Shown: piece by piece, positions 34,179 to 42,051 of the stretch
How the letters are laid out: the number at the start of each line of letters is the position of its first letter
Numbering within the stretch: the first letter of the stretch is position 1
Source: Cyanobacteria bacterium SBLK
GTDB lineage: Bacteria > Cyanobacteriota > Cyanobacteriia > Cyanobacteriales > Spirulinaceae
Assembly: GCA_017746715.1 (NCBI GenBank)
Contig: JAGHZQ010000080.1
Span: 124,001-188,000, forward strand
Reading direction: 5' to 3'
Length of the DNA: 64,000 nucleotides
Translations under genes and position numbers: made by a program
Notes under the pieces: model-generated
Seen by the model: only the letters and a program-made list of their open reading frames with translations
The model's database searches: none
Told to the model about the DNA's origin: nothing

Positions 34179-35843
34179 ATGATTGCTGACAAAACCAAAC
34201 AGTTTGATGTCATTATTATCGGTTCTGGGTTAGCCGGGACCCTCTTAGCAACGGTTCTCGCCCGACATAATGTTAAAGTTGCCGTCATCGATAAAAACGT
34301 TCATCCTCGGTTTGCGATCGGAGAAGCCATGACTCCCGATACCGATCTGATGATGACCATTCTCAGCCATCAATATTCCGTTCCCGAGATCGATCACCTC
34401 AGTTCCTTTGAAAAAATTTGCGAACATATTTCTCCTTCTGCTTGCGGGTTAAAGCGATCGTTTAACTTTATGTATCATCGACAAGGGGAGAAACAAATCT
34501 TAGCAGAAACGAATAAAACAGGCGTTGAGCCGAGCAGTCATTTATTTCGACAAAAAATCGATCTTTACATGGTCAAGGTGGCATTAAAATATGGGGTTGA
34601 AGTTTTTGAAAATACGACGATCTCGGATGTAGATATCAACTCAGAAGGCGTTCGAGTAGACCTGAAAGGCGGAGATGTATTTACTGCCCGCTATATCGTC
34701 GATGCTAGTGGTTATAACTCTCTCTTAAGCCGTAAATTAAATTTACGAGAAACTCCCACTCGTTTTAAGACCCAATCTCGAAGTATGTTTACTCATATGA
34801 AGGGTGTAAAACATTACGACGATTGCCTTACAAATGGGAAAGAGCGAGACGGATTGCGCTGGCATCAAGGAACTCTTCATCATCTTTTTGATGGCGGTTG
34901 GATGTGGGTTATTCCTTTTAACAATCATGACAAATCGGACAATCCCATTTGCAGCGTTGGCGTGAATTTTGATACTCGTAAATTTCCTAAAACCGAGATA
35001 TCTGCCGATCGCGAATTCAAAGACTTTCTCGCGAAATATCCCGATATTGCCATTCAATTTGAAAATGCCAATCCCATTCGCAACTGGATTTCAACGGGTC
35101 GCTTGCAATACTCGTCCCATTCTTGTACTGGGGAACGGTATTATCTTCTCCCTCATGCAACGGGATTTGTCGATCCGCTTTATTCATTCGGTTTGGTAAA
35201 TAGCTGCACGATTATTATTCCTTTGGCAGCAAGGCTCATGAAAGCCTTATCAACTCATGATTATTCCATCGAACCTTTCCTAGAATTGGAACAATTGCAA
35301 CAAAAACTTTTTGACTACAATGATAATCTAGTGAACTGTTCTTATATCTCTTTTGCCAATTATAATCTTTGGGATGCTTGGCGACGTATCTGGATACTGG
35401 GAAGTTTTATGCGTCAAACCAAAGCAGGAGTGAGCAAGAAACTTAAAATTGCAGCAGGTAAGGTGCAAGAATTAACCAACTTTCAAGATGATAATAATCT
35501 GGATAGTCTCACGCCGAGTTATGAGGGGTTGGGCGATGATTTTTTCCAAAAAGCAACCACAACGGTCGAACAAGTAGAAGCAGGATTGCTTTCCGCTGAT
35601 GAAGCGACGAGTCGGTTACTCTCTCTCATTAATTCGATTGATTTTCTCCCCGATGATTTCTATCAATTGGGAGATGTTTCCCGAAAAAACATCGATATTG
35701 CGTCGAATTTTGTTCGCTCGGAACATTCTCGTTTTATGTCTTGGGTGAAAACCTCTCAAAAGCCAGAAGTGAAAAAGTATTTCGACTATGACGTAGAGGA
35801 TTTATTAGCCGCGATCGAGCGAACGGCTGCCATGAGCACATAA
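34179..35843 (+). CDS. FAD-dependent halogenase-like oxidoreductase
   Basis: 554 residues from the ATG at 34179, which has GGAG 10 bases upstream; a longer frame from 34095 overlaps the NRPS and is less likely. Dinucleotide-binding motif GSGLAGTLLA is at the N-terminus. Marks of flavin-dependent halogenases are RFAIGEAMTP (the VGES-like loop), a Lys in SACGLKRSFNF at the place of the catalytic Lys, and WMWVIPF, which fits the WxWxIP motif. GFVDPLYSFGL is the usual FAD-closing segment. It may chlorinate or hydroxylate the aryl ring or another carrier-bound unit. The WxWxIP motif favours a halogenase, but hydroxylase relatives exist. It follows the NRPS by 44 bases. Confidence 0.82.
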   Translation: MIADKTKQFDVIIIGSGLAGTLLATVLARHNVKVAVIDKNVHPRFAIGEAMTPDTDLMMTILSHQYSVPEIDHLSSFEKICEHISPSACGLKRSFNFMYHRQGEKQILAETNKTGVEPSSHLFRQKIDLYMVKVALKYGVEVFENTTISDVDINSEGVRVDLKGGDVFTARYIVDASGYNSLLSRKLNLRETPTRFKTQSRSMFTHMKGVKHYDDCLTNGKERDGLRWHQGTLHHLFDGGWMWVIPFNNHDKSDNPICSVGVNFDTRKFPKTEISADREFKDFLAKYPDIAIQFENANPIRNWISTGRLQYSSHSCTGERYYLLPHATGFVDPLYSFGLVNSCTIIIPLAARLMKALSTHDYSIEPFLELEQLQQKLFDYNDNLVNCSYISFANYNLWDAWRRIWILGSFMRQTKAGVSKKLKIAAGKVQELTNFQDDNNLDSLTPSYEGLGDDFFQKATTTVEQVEAGLLSADEATSRLLSLINSIDFLPDDFYQLGDVSRKNIDIASNFVRSEHSRFMSWVKTSQKPEVKKYFDYDVEDLLAAIERTAAMST

Positions 35844-35867
35844 TATAGTTAGCAATCAACCGATGAA

Positions 35868-35960
35868 GTGAGAGAAATTTACCCGAGAGTTATTTCTAAA
35901 AATGAAATGGCCAATCTACTTGCTGAAAAACTCGCATCTATAGGAGGGAATGAAAACTAA
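35868..35960 (+). other. tiny reading frame leading into the P450 gene
   Basis: A GTG-started 30-codon frame ends in TAA whose last A is the A of the P450 ATG (TAATG overlap), and contains the GGAGGG ribosome-binding site. It encodes a peptide ending NLLAEKLASIGGNEN. It could be a leader for translational coupling or the tail of a lost gene. No family was recognised. Confidence 0.25.
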
Positions 35961-37291
35961 TGAATACCATGTCTAAGCCATTACCGCCCGGTAGCTTTGG
36001 ATTACCGCTCTTAGGTGAAACCCTTAGTTTCATAAACGATCCTGCCTTTGTTGAAAAACGGCAGGAAAAATACGGTCCCATCTTCAAAACCCATATCCTA
36101 GGTAGTCCCACGGTAGGCATGGTGGGTCCAGAGGCCAATCGTTTCCTTCTCTCCAGCCATATGCACCATTTTTCTTGGCAAGAGGGCCCGCCCGATACGG
36201 GAAAGGAACTGTTTGGAAGAGCTTTATTCCTTCAGGACGGGGAAGAGCACAAGCGTAATCGCAAGCTGTTAAGACCTGCTTTCCACGGTAAGGCACTGAC
36301 AGGTTACTTTGAGACGATGGAGTGCATTACCCAGTCCTATTTGACCCAGTGGGAAGCAATGAAAACCTTCACTTGGTGGGAAGAAATGCAAAAGCTCACC
36401 TTTGAAATCTCCAGTGTCTTGATTTTAGGCAGTGAGCCCGGAATAATGACCGCTCGTCTATGTCAGTGGTTCAGTGAATTCTCTGCTGGAAGATTGTCCC
36501 TTCCCTTGCGATTCCCCTGGACTACTTATAATAGAGCACTTCAGGCCCGCGATCGGCTGCTGGCTCACATTGAGGCAGTGGTGCGCGATCGCCAACAGCA
36601 TCCCACCCAAGATGCCTTGGGTCTTTTGGTGCAAAGCCGAGACGAAGAGGGTTGCGGTCTGAGTCTGGAGGAAATTAAAACTCAGGCTCTGATGATGATT
36701 TTTGCCGCACACGAAACCACCACTTCCATGCTGACTTCTCTGGTGATGTCCTTGGCTCTGTATCCAACAGTATGGAAACAAGCTCAAAACGAACAAGATG
36801 CGCTAACCGTTGAAGGAGCGTTGAATCTAGAGCAACTCAAGCGTATGCCCTACTTGGAACAAGTCTTGAAGGAAGTCGAACGAATGTATCCTCCAGCCGC
36901 AGGCGGGTTTCGGGGTGTCGTTGAGTCTTTTGAGTTCAATGGCTACCAAGTCCCCAAGGGGTGGAAAGTATTCTACTCGATCGGCACAACCCATAAGGAT
37001 CGCCGATGCTATTCAGATATCGAGCAATTCGACCCCGATCGCTTTAGCCCAGAGAGAGCCGAACATAAGAAGCATAACTTCAGTTTGGTGGGCTTTGGTG
37101 GAGGTCCTCGCATCTGTTTGGGACTAGCCTTCGCTCAAATGGAAATGAAGATTATCGCCGCTCATCTGTTGCGAAACTATACTTGGGAACTGCTACCCGG
37201 TCAAAATCTGACGATGAAGTATCTGCCAATTCAGCAGCCTCAATCGGGTCTGAAGGTCCAATTTAGGAAGCGCTTAGGGGGTGAAAAGTAA
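35960..37291 (+). CDS. cytochrome P450, CYP120-like
   Basis: 443 residues. Heme-binding loop FGGGPRICLGLAFAQME with the proximal Cys, I-helix FAAHETTTSM with the oxygen-activating Thr, and K-helix EVER (ExxR). The start LPPGSFGLPLLGETLSFI and the overall pattern resemble the cyanobacterial CYP120 family (retinoid-type P450s). GGAGGG lies 12 bases before the ATG, and the ATG overlaps the stop of a tiny upstream frame. It ends the plus-strand run, 116 bases after the flavin enzyme, so it may tailor the product, but a CYP120-like housekeeping role is also possible. In the same frame after its stop, about 45 sense codons continue to about 37426. Confidence 0.88.
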   Translation: MNTMSKPLPPGSFGLPLLGETLSFINDPAFVEKRQEKYGPIFKTHILGSPTVGMVGPEANRFLLSSHMHHFSWQEGPPDTGKELFGRALFLQDGEEHKRNRKLLRPAFHGKALTGYFETMECITQSYLTQWEAMKTFTWWEEMQKLTFEISSVLILGSEPGIMTARLCQWFSEFSAGRLSLPLRFPWTTYNRALQARDRLLAHIEAVVRDRQQHPTQDALGLLVQSRDEEGCGLSLEEIKTQALMMIFAAHETTTSMLTSLVMSLALYPTVWKQAQNEQDALTVEGALNLEQLKRMPYLEQVLKEVERMYPPAAGGFRGVVESFEFNGYQVPKGWKVFYSIGTTHKDRRCYSDIEQFDPDRFSPERAEHKKHNFSLVGFGGGPRICLGLAFAQMEMKIIAAHLLRNYTWELLPGQNLTMKYLPIQQPQSGLKVQFRKRLGGEK

Positions 37292-37460
37292 GCCAGGATC
37301 CCCTATTGGCTCGTGCTGAATAAGTCCATTCCCTTAAATCCAAGGGCATTTTATCGACAACAGTTAACAATAGGTCAAGAACTGGCCGAGGTAAAGCCTG
37401 TGGATAAGAAGAAGCCGACTCCCTGAACGCGACGGGTTACTCGTCTTGTGTTAAAGTGTC

Positions 37461-37883
37461 TCAATATTCTGCCATCGCGTACATCTGTTGTTGCAGCCAT
37501 GCCTCAGCATCATTGAAAGAGTCAAAAAATTGCCCCGGACAACCGAAGAGAGAACTCAGTGCTTTCGGTGTCATTTTCTGTTGTTCTGCGGGTATTTTGT
37601 CATCAATAACAGCCATACCAACACAATATTGTTTCATATTGTGTTGGTTTTGTTTTGCCCAATTCACGACTAATTTATGGGATTCCTTGGCGTTTTGTTG
37701 GTCTTCGGTATTGTTGGCATTGGATTCTGGATTGGTTTTATGTAGCATTAAACCGAAGAGATTTTCTCGCACTAGCCAATTGCTAAATCTTTCGAGATAC
37801 ATTTTCGTCTCTTCTGGAGTGACAACGCCAATAAATTTAACGGAAACAAAGGGATAGTTTTCTTCGTGAATTTCGATTGTCAT
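37461..37883 (-). CDS. hypothetical protein, SpoIIAA/STAS-like pattern
   Basis: 140 residues, not confidently recognised. The N-terminal EIHEENYPFVSVKFIGVVTPEETKMYLERF has the strand-helix alternation of SpoIIAA-like proteins. The C-terminal FGCPGQFFDSFNDAEAWLQ also fits the DxxxAxxWL helix common at the end of that family. The middle is polar and Asn/Gln-rich (NPESNANNTEDQQNAKES). It is the last gene on the strand of the permease and exb remnants, 99 bases after the permease, with a long hairpin between. Function unknown. Confidence 0.6.
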   Translation of the reverse strand: MTIEIHEENYPFVSVKFIGVVTPEETKMYLERFSNWLVRENLFGLMLHKTNPESNANNTEDQQNAKESHKLVVNWAKQNQHNMKQYCVGMAVIDDKIPAEQQKMTPKALSSLFGCPGQFFDSFNDAEAWLQQQMYAMAEY

Positions 37884-37910
37884 ATTTTCCTTGAAAAAGA
37901 TGATTCGGGG

Positions 37911-37956
37911 AATTCAAAATTCAAAAGAAAATTGGAATAATTTTGAATTTTGAATT
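37911..37956. repeat. 16-base inverted repeat between permease and hypothetical gene
   Basis: AATTCAAAATTCAAAA (37911-37926) is the exact reverse complement of TTTTGAATTTTGAATT (37941-37956), with a 14-base loop. No T-run follows on the minus strand, so it may be an RNA-processing hairpin or a small repeat element rather than a simple terminator. Confidence 0.5.
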
Positions 37957-37982
37957 GATACTTTTGAATTGAATTGATTAAT

Positions 37983-39251
37983 TTAAACCCGATCGCATTG
38001 CTCGGAGAAATAACGATCGAACTCGACGATGTTGAGAAATTTAAAAATCAGCATGATACAAGCCACCATAATGACCGCTCCGAGCAAGAACACGCCGCGA
38101 TAGCCAATTGCACTGGCAATTAAACCACTGGGGACGGCTGAAAAAATGCTAAACAAAGGAATAATGGAAGTTTGCAATGTATAGTCTGTTCCTGCCATTT
38201 CTTGACGACTTTTATCCATCATGACGGTAAAGGTTGTCGTTCCCATAATCCCAAAACCAAAGAAAGTAATACTGGTGATGAAATAAAGGATGGAGGGTTG
38301 GGTCAGCCCAAAAGTTGGTAACAACTTCATGAGGATGCCGATCGCCGTTAAACTCATGGCCACTAAGAGCGATCGCTTGCGTCCGAAATTGGCGATCGTT
38401 ACTCCAGCAGCTAGAGAGCCGAGAATGGTCATCATCATCCCGAAAACCCCCAGCAGCCAACCGATCTCCTCCAAAGACAAGCCGAGATCTACGAGGAGGG
38501 GAGAAAACATTGTTGCAGAAAGGTTATAACCGGAAGTTGCTAAGGCAATAACGAGCAGCCAAGTTTTGAAACCGGGACGCTGACAGGCATCGATAAAAAT
38601 CTTGCAGTAGGCGATCGCGCCGCGAGCCATGCGCTTGAGGTTGAAAGGGGAGGATCGCGATCGCTTTCGGCGCGATCGAGATGATTTTTCCCGATGAAAT
38701 AATAGAGGAATCAAAGCCAATAGCATCATCGCTGCTAAAGTCAGCAAACTGACTCTCCATCCCCAACGGTTGAGTAAAATCAACATCCCGCCACCGCCGA
38801 TGGTGCGTCCGAGAGCGCCTCCAATGCCCTGCACGGCATTTCCCTGTCCCCTTTCTTCGGGCTGTAATAAGCTCAAAGCGAGAGCATCGGTGGCAATATC
38901 TTGACTCCCGCTGCCAATGGCAATGAATGCCATTGCGCCTAAAAGGAGTGGCAAATTGGCTTCAATACTCAAGAAACTACAGAAGATGGTCAGACCCACT
39001 ACCCAAAGTTGAAAGCTGATAATCCAAAATCGATAGTGTCCCCAACGAGTAAACCCATAAAAGTCGATGAGAGGTGCCCAAAGAAACTTGAGAGAAACGG
39101 GGAGCAATAATAGAGGGAGCAAACCGATCGCTTCTAACGCCATCCCATCTTGTCGAAAAAGGACGGGCAGTCCTTGATAAAGAAACCAGAATGGCATAAA
39201 TTGAGACAGATATAAACTGCCCAATAAACCATATTTTTTGAAGCTCTGCAT
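37983..39251 (-). CDS. MFS permease, RhtX/FptX-like siderophore transporter
   Basis: 422 residues with about 12 hydrophobic segments. The N-terminal LGSLYLSQFMPFWFLYQGLPV and LPLLLLPVSLKFLWAPLIDF, and then GSGSQDIATDALAL, fit the AmpG-related branch that includes RhtX (rhizobactin 1021) and FptX (pyochelin), single-protein inner-membrane importers of ferric siderophores. That role matches the TonB-dependent receptor and a salicyl-thiazoline product. A generic AmpG/PAT permease is the alternative. It is transcribed away from the P450 and lies 74 bases downstream of the exbD remnant. Confidence 0.75.
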   Translation of the reverse strand: MQSFKKYGLLGSLYLSQFMPFWFLYQGLPVLFRQDGMALEAIGLLPLLLLPVSLKFLWAPLIDFYGFTRWGHYRFWIISFQLWVVGLTIFCSFLSIEANLPLLLGAMAFIAIGSGSQDIATDALALSLLQPEERGQGNAVQGIGGALGRTIGGGGMLILLNRWGWRVSLLTLAAMMLLALIPLLFHREKSSRSRRKRSRSSPFNLKRMARGAIAYCKIFIDACQRPGFKTWLLVIALATSGYNLSATMFSPLLVDLGLSLEEIGWLLGVFGMMMTILGSLAAGVTIANFGRKRSLLVAMSLTAIGILMKLLPTFGLTQPSILYFITSITFFGFGIMGTTTFTVMMDKSRQEMAGTDYTLQTSIIPLFSIFSAVPSGLIASAIGYRGVFLLGAVIMVACIMLIFKFLNIVEFDRYFSEQCDRV

Positions 39252-39325
39252 AGCACCCTAACAGTAAGATCGTCGATAGGAAGGGGGAGACGGGAAGCCT
39301 CGCGCAACACCTGCTCTGAGTTACA

Positions 39326-39529
39326 TTATTCGGATTTCGGAGCGGTTGCGATCCCCAAGCGCACCCCTTCAATCGTCCGCAACACATCCATTACCTCGAA
39401 TTCTTCGGCTTGAGTGAGAAACAATGGGGACAGAATAAAAAAGGTCAAGATGGCAAAAATTACATCGATTGTCGGAATGATGTTAATCTCATCGAAAAAA
39501 TCTTCCGGTTCGTTATCCCACACGCGCAT
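39326..39529 (-). pseudogene. exbD: exbD remnant (N-terminal part only)
   Basis: 67 codons. The first 42 residues are a good ExbD start: cytoplasmic tail FFDEINIIPTIDVIFAILTFF and the membrane helix through FFILSPLFLTQAE, including the conserved Asp of the TM segment. After that the sequence (EFEVMDVLRTIEGVRLG) no longer resembles ExbD, and the periplasmic domain of about 80 residues is missing. Unlikely to be functional. It overlaps the exbB remnant by 17 bases. Confidence 0.75.
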
Positions 39530-39782
39530 AGGCTTTATCCTCTTGGTTTTGTTGCTGCGCTTTGTGATGCCATTCGTATAAAATCTCTAATTGACCGCCG
39601 TACTCTTGAAGTAGTGCAACCTGCCGCCGATAAAAACTGCGAATCATTATTCTCTTTTGACGGCGATTGACTCGCAGCCAAAAGATTAAACGCTCGGTAC
39701 TTAAAGTGAGTGTTGTCATGGAAAACAACAGCAAGGGCCACATGACAAACCCGCCTGCTGCAAAAATTTCAGCCAGAGACAT
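39513..39782 (-). pseudogene. exbB: exbB remnant (MotA/TolQ/ExbB family, N-terminal part only)
   Basis: 89 codons against about 210 for intact cyanobacterial ExbB. The start MSLAEIFAAGGFVMWPLL and the first membrane helix up to LSTERLIFWLRVNRR are typical. The two later membrane helices, with the conserved Thr and Gly-rich pore segments, are absent. The tail (HHKAQQQNQEDKAYARVG) looks like out-of-place sequence. Energising of the TonB receptor must depend on exb genes elsewhere. Confidence 0.75.
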
Positions 39783-40063
39783 AGTTTTTACGACATCCTT
39801 AGTGAAACTGCCTGGCGAGGAACTGCCAGCAGTAAGATTTGTTCTATTCCGGAATAGATTAATTTAATTAAGAATATTTGTCAACTCTACTTCTGGTAAA
39901 ACATTAACAATAACGATTCTTAATGAGACTGAAACGATCGCTAATGATTCGTTTTTTGGGATTTTCTTTACGATCGTCATGATAATTATATGCAATAGTG
40001 GGTAAAATTTTGGCAATAAAGATTTTTAGTTGAGATCTACTAAGTAGGAATTATTAGCAATGA
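39783..40063. other. spacer upstream of the exb remnants
   Basis: A/T-rich, no gene seen. It contains a Fur-like motif (39906-39928) on the side of the minus-strand exb-permease run and probably the old promoter of that run. Confidence 0.4.
39906..39928 (-). promoter_or_regulatory. candidate Fur-type box upstream of the exb-permease run
   Basis: On the minus strand the site reads TCTCATTAAGAATCGTTATTGT, with the TCATTAAGAATCGTTATT core resembling A/T-rich Fur boxes. It is about 125 bases upstream of the exbB remnant start. Tentative. Confidence 0.25.
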
Positions 40064-40351
40064 GTCTCTCTCAAACTTGTATCGAACAGGGAGGCTTTAA
40101 GACAGAGTGTAGAAGGAGAACTTAAAGTCACGTTCGAATTTGACCGTCGCGGAGGAGAGATTTATTACAAAACTTTACATTTGTATCCTATTTTGCACGT
40201 ATCTCTCCTCTGTCATTCTAGGCAGAAGAGGGATATTCCTGATATTGATATAGAACATGCTCGAATAAAAATGAAATTGCAAGAGTTAGTAGAAAATTTT
40301 CGCTTTGATACAATTTCAGAATTGGCTCGAGAAAGTTTAGAAAAATTGTAA
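40064..40351 (+). pseudogene. fragment of a small unrecognised gene
   Basis: A 95-codon open stretch without a usual start codon, ending LQELVENFRFDTISELARESLEKL. Its composition looks coding (ELKVTFEFDRRGGEIYYKTLHLYPI). An ATG at 40060 opens a different frame that would need a shift of one base near 40105 to join it. Probably a frameshifted small gene; no family recognised. Confidence 0.35.
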
Positions 40352-40382
40352 AATCGCTCTTTTTTTTTAGATCAAATATACT

Positions 40383-41741
40383 ATGAACGTGCTAAATTGG
40401 TTCGCTAAATCCCACAGTAAAATATTCTTATTCGCCATTGCACTTTTAGTCGCGATCGCGTGCAATCCTTCTCGCTCTAGCGAAAGCGATCTCCTTGAGG
40501 GAAATGTTTCCCAAACTCGGGAAGAGAATGAGCGATCGCCAGCAACTTTAATCCCCACAGAAATTTTAGTTCCCAAACCCATTCGCATTACCCTCGATCG
40601 CCTTCCCAAGCCTTTTGCAACCCGCAGTGCTGCCAAATCCCCTCGAGTCGTTCCCATCCCCAATAATCCTATCCTCAAAGTTCCTCAAGGGTTTCAGGTC
40701 AATATTTTTGCCGATAATTTAGAGCGTCCTCGATGGTTGGCGTTAACGCCGACGGGAGATATTTTAGTCACGGAAACGCGTCAGAATCGCATTCGCTTAT
40801 TAAAAGATAGAGACGGGGATGGGGTAGCAGAAAGTCGAGAGATTTTTGCGACTTCTGAAAACGGCCTCAATATTCCTTTTGGGATGGCATTTTCCCAAGA
40901 GTCTTTTTTCTTAGGAAATACCAACGCAGTTCGTAAATATTCTTATCGCATCGGACAGGAAACATTAGAGGGAAACGGAGAAAAAATCGCCGATTTACCG
41001 GGAGGGGGATACAATCAACATTGGACGCGAAATGTTATTATTTCTCCAGATAAACAAAACTTGTATGTGTCAATTGGTTCCCGTTCTAATGTCGATCGCG
41101 AACCTTTACCCCGTGCTTCCGTGCAGGTGATGAATTTGGACGGATCGGAACGAGAAATGTTTGCATTTGGCTTGAGAAATCCAGTAGGTTTGGCGTTTCA
41201 TCCTGTAACGCGAGAATTATATACAACTGTAAACGAACGGGATGGAATGGGAGATAATCTCGTTCCAGATTACTTGACCCGCATTCGAAAAGGCGAGTTT
41301 TATGGCTGGCCGTATACTTATTTAACACCTAATTTACTCGATCCGCGCCAACTGCAAAACGGTCGCAGTACCAATCCGGAATTAGCCGCACAAACCCGCA
41401 TCCCAGATGTTCTATTTCAATCTCATTCTGCTGCTTTAGGATTGCAGTTTTATCAGGGAGAAACTTTTCCCAAAAAATATAAACATGGTGCATTTGTTGC
41501 CTTTCGCGGCTCGTGGAATCGCGATCGCGGAACGGGTTATAAATTAGTGTTTATTCCTTTCAATGATTCCGGACGACCGATCGGAGATTATGAAGACTTT
41601 TTAACGGGTTTTCTTCTCAATCCTTCCATTCCGTCAACTTGGGGAAGACCCGTAGGATTATTAGAATTACCCGATGGAAGTTTGCTTTTTACAGAAGAAG
41701 CAAATGGTCGAATTTATCGCATTCAGTATATTGGAGAGTAA
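40383..41741 (+). CDS. PQQ-dependent sugar dehydrogenase-like lipoprotein (sorbosone/glucose dehydrogenase family)
   Basis: 452 residues. The N-terminal LFAIALLVAIACNPS is a lipoprotein signal with the lipid-accepting Cys in VAIAC. A Pro-rich linker follows to about residue 90. The beta-propeller part carries IFADNLERPRWLALTPTGDILVTE, PFGMAF, YNQHWTRN, LYVSIGSRSNVDRE, LRNPVGLAFHP and GEFYGWPYTYL, all typical of the soluble PQQ-type glucose/sorbosone dehydrogenases. The His in NQHWTRN corresponds to the family's catalytic region. Probably anchored on the periplasmic side and oxidising a sugar aldehyde; many cyanobacterial members have no proven substrate. It stands alone. Confidence 0.85.
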   Translation: MNVLNWFAKSHSKIFLFAIALLVAIACNPSRSSESDLLEGNVSQTREENERSPATLIPTEILVPKPIRITLDRLPKPFATRSAAKSPRVVPIPNNPILKVPQGFQVNIFADNLERPRWLALTPTGDILVTETRQNRIRLLKDRDGDGVAESREIFATSENGLNIPFGMAFSQESFFLGNTNAVRKYSYRIGQETLEGNGEKIADLPGGGYNQHWTRNVIISPDKQNLYVSIGSRSNVDREPLPRASVQVMNLDGSEREMFAFGLRNPVGLAFHPVTRELYTTVNERDGMGDNLVPDYLTRIRKGEFYGWPYTYLTPNLLDPRQLQNGRSTNPELAAQTRIPDVLFQSHSAALGLQFYQGETFPKKYKHGAFVAFRGSWNRDRGTGYKLVFIPFNDSGRPIGDYEDFLTGFLLNPSIPSTWGRPVGLLELPDGSLLFTEEANGRIYRIQYIGE

Positions 41742-41773
41742 GGAGGAATAACTCAAAAAACAAACACTTTTTT

Positions 41774-41881
41774 TCAAATCCAAACATTATTTAGGACAGT
41801 CATGTGAGCAATAATTTTAGGCGACCCGCGATCGCTAAATTGCGAAAGTTTATCGGCAAAATTAATAGATTCGTATTCCAT
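41774..41881 (-). pseudogene. truncated cupin-family remnant
   Basis: 36 codons starting MEYESINFADKLSQFSD and continuing GSPKIIAHM. This matches the characteristic N-terminus of small single-domain cupins (FxxKxxxFSExWSPKVIAxM). The frame stops before the His-rich metal-binding strands. The rest of the spacer to 42051 shows nothing more of the gene. Confidence 0.45.
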
Positions 41882-42051
41882 GGCAAAGCTCCTATTATGA
41901 AAATCAGATCGATTGGCTTGGAAAACTGCCAAATGTGTTGTTAACTAGAAAGCAACCGAATTCTATCGCGATCTCTCATCGATCGCAATACTCCTAAAAC
42001 CTCATCCAAAATCGTTTGATATCGTTTGTCCTGCTATTTTTCTGAAAATCC

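Noticed and set aside
37292..37460. Possible transposase tail after the P450
   Set aside because: The open stretch (RAFYRQQLTIGQELAEV) could not be assigned to any transposase family and no inverted ends were seen.
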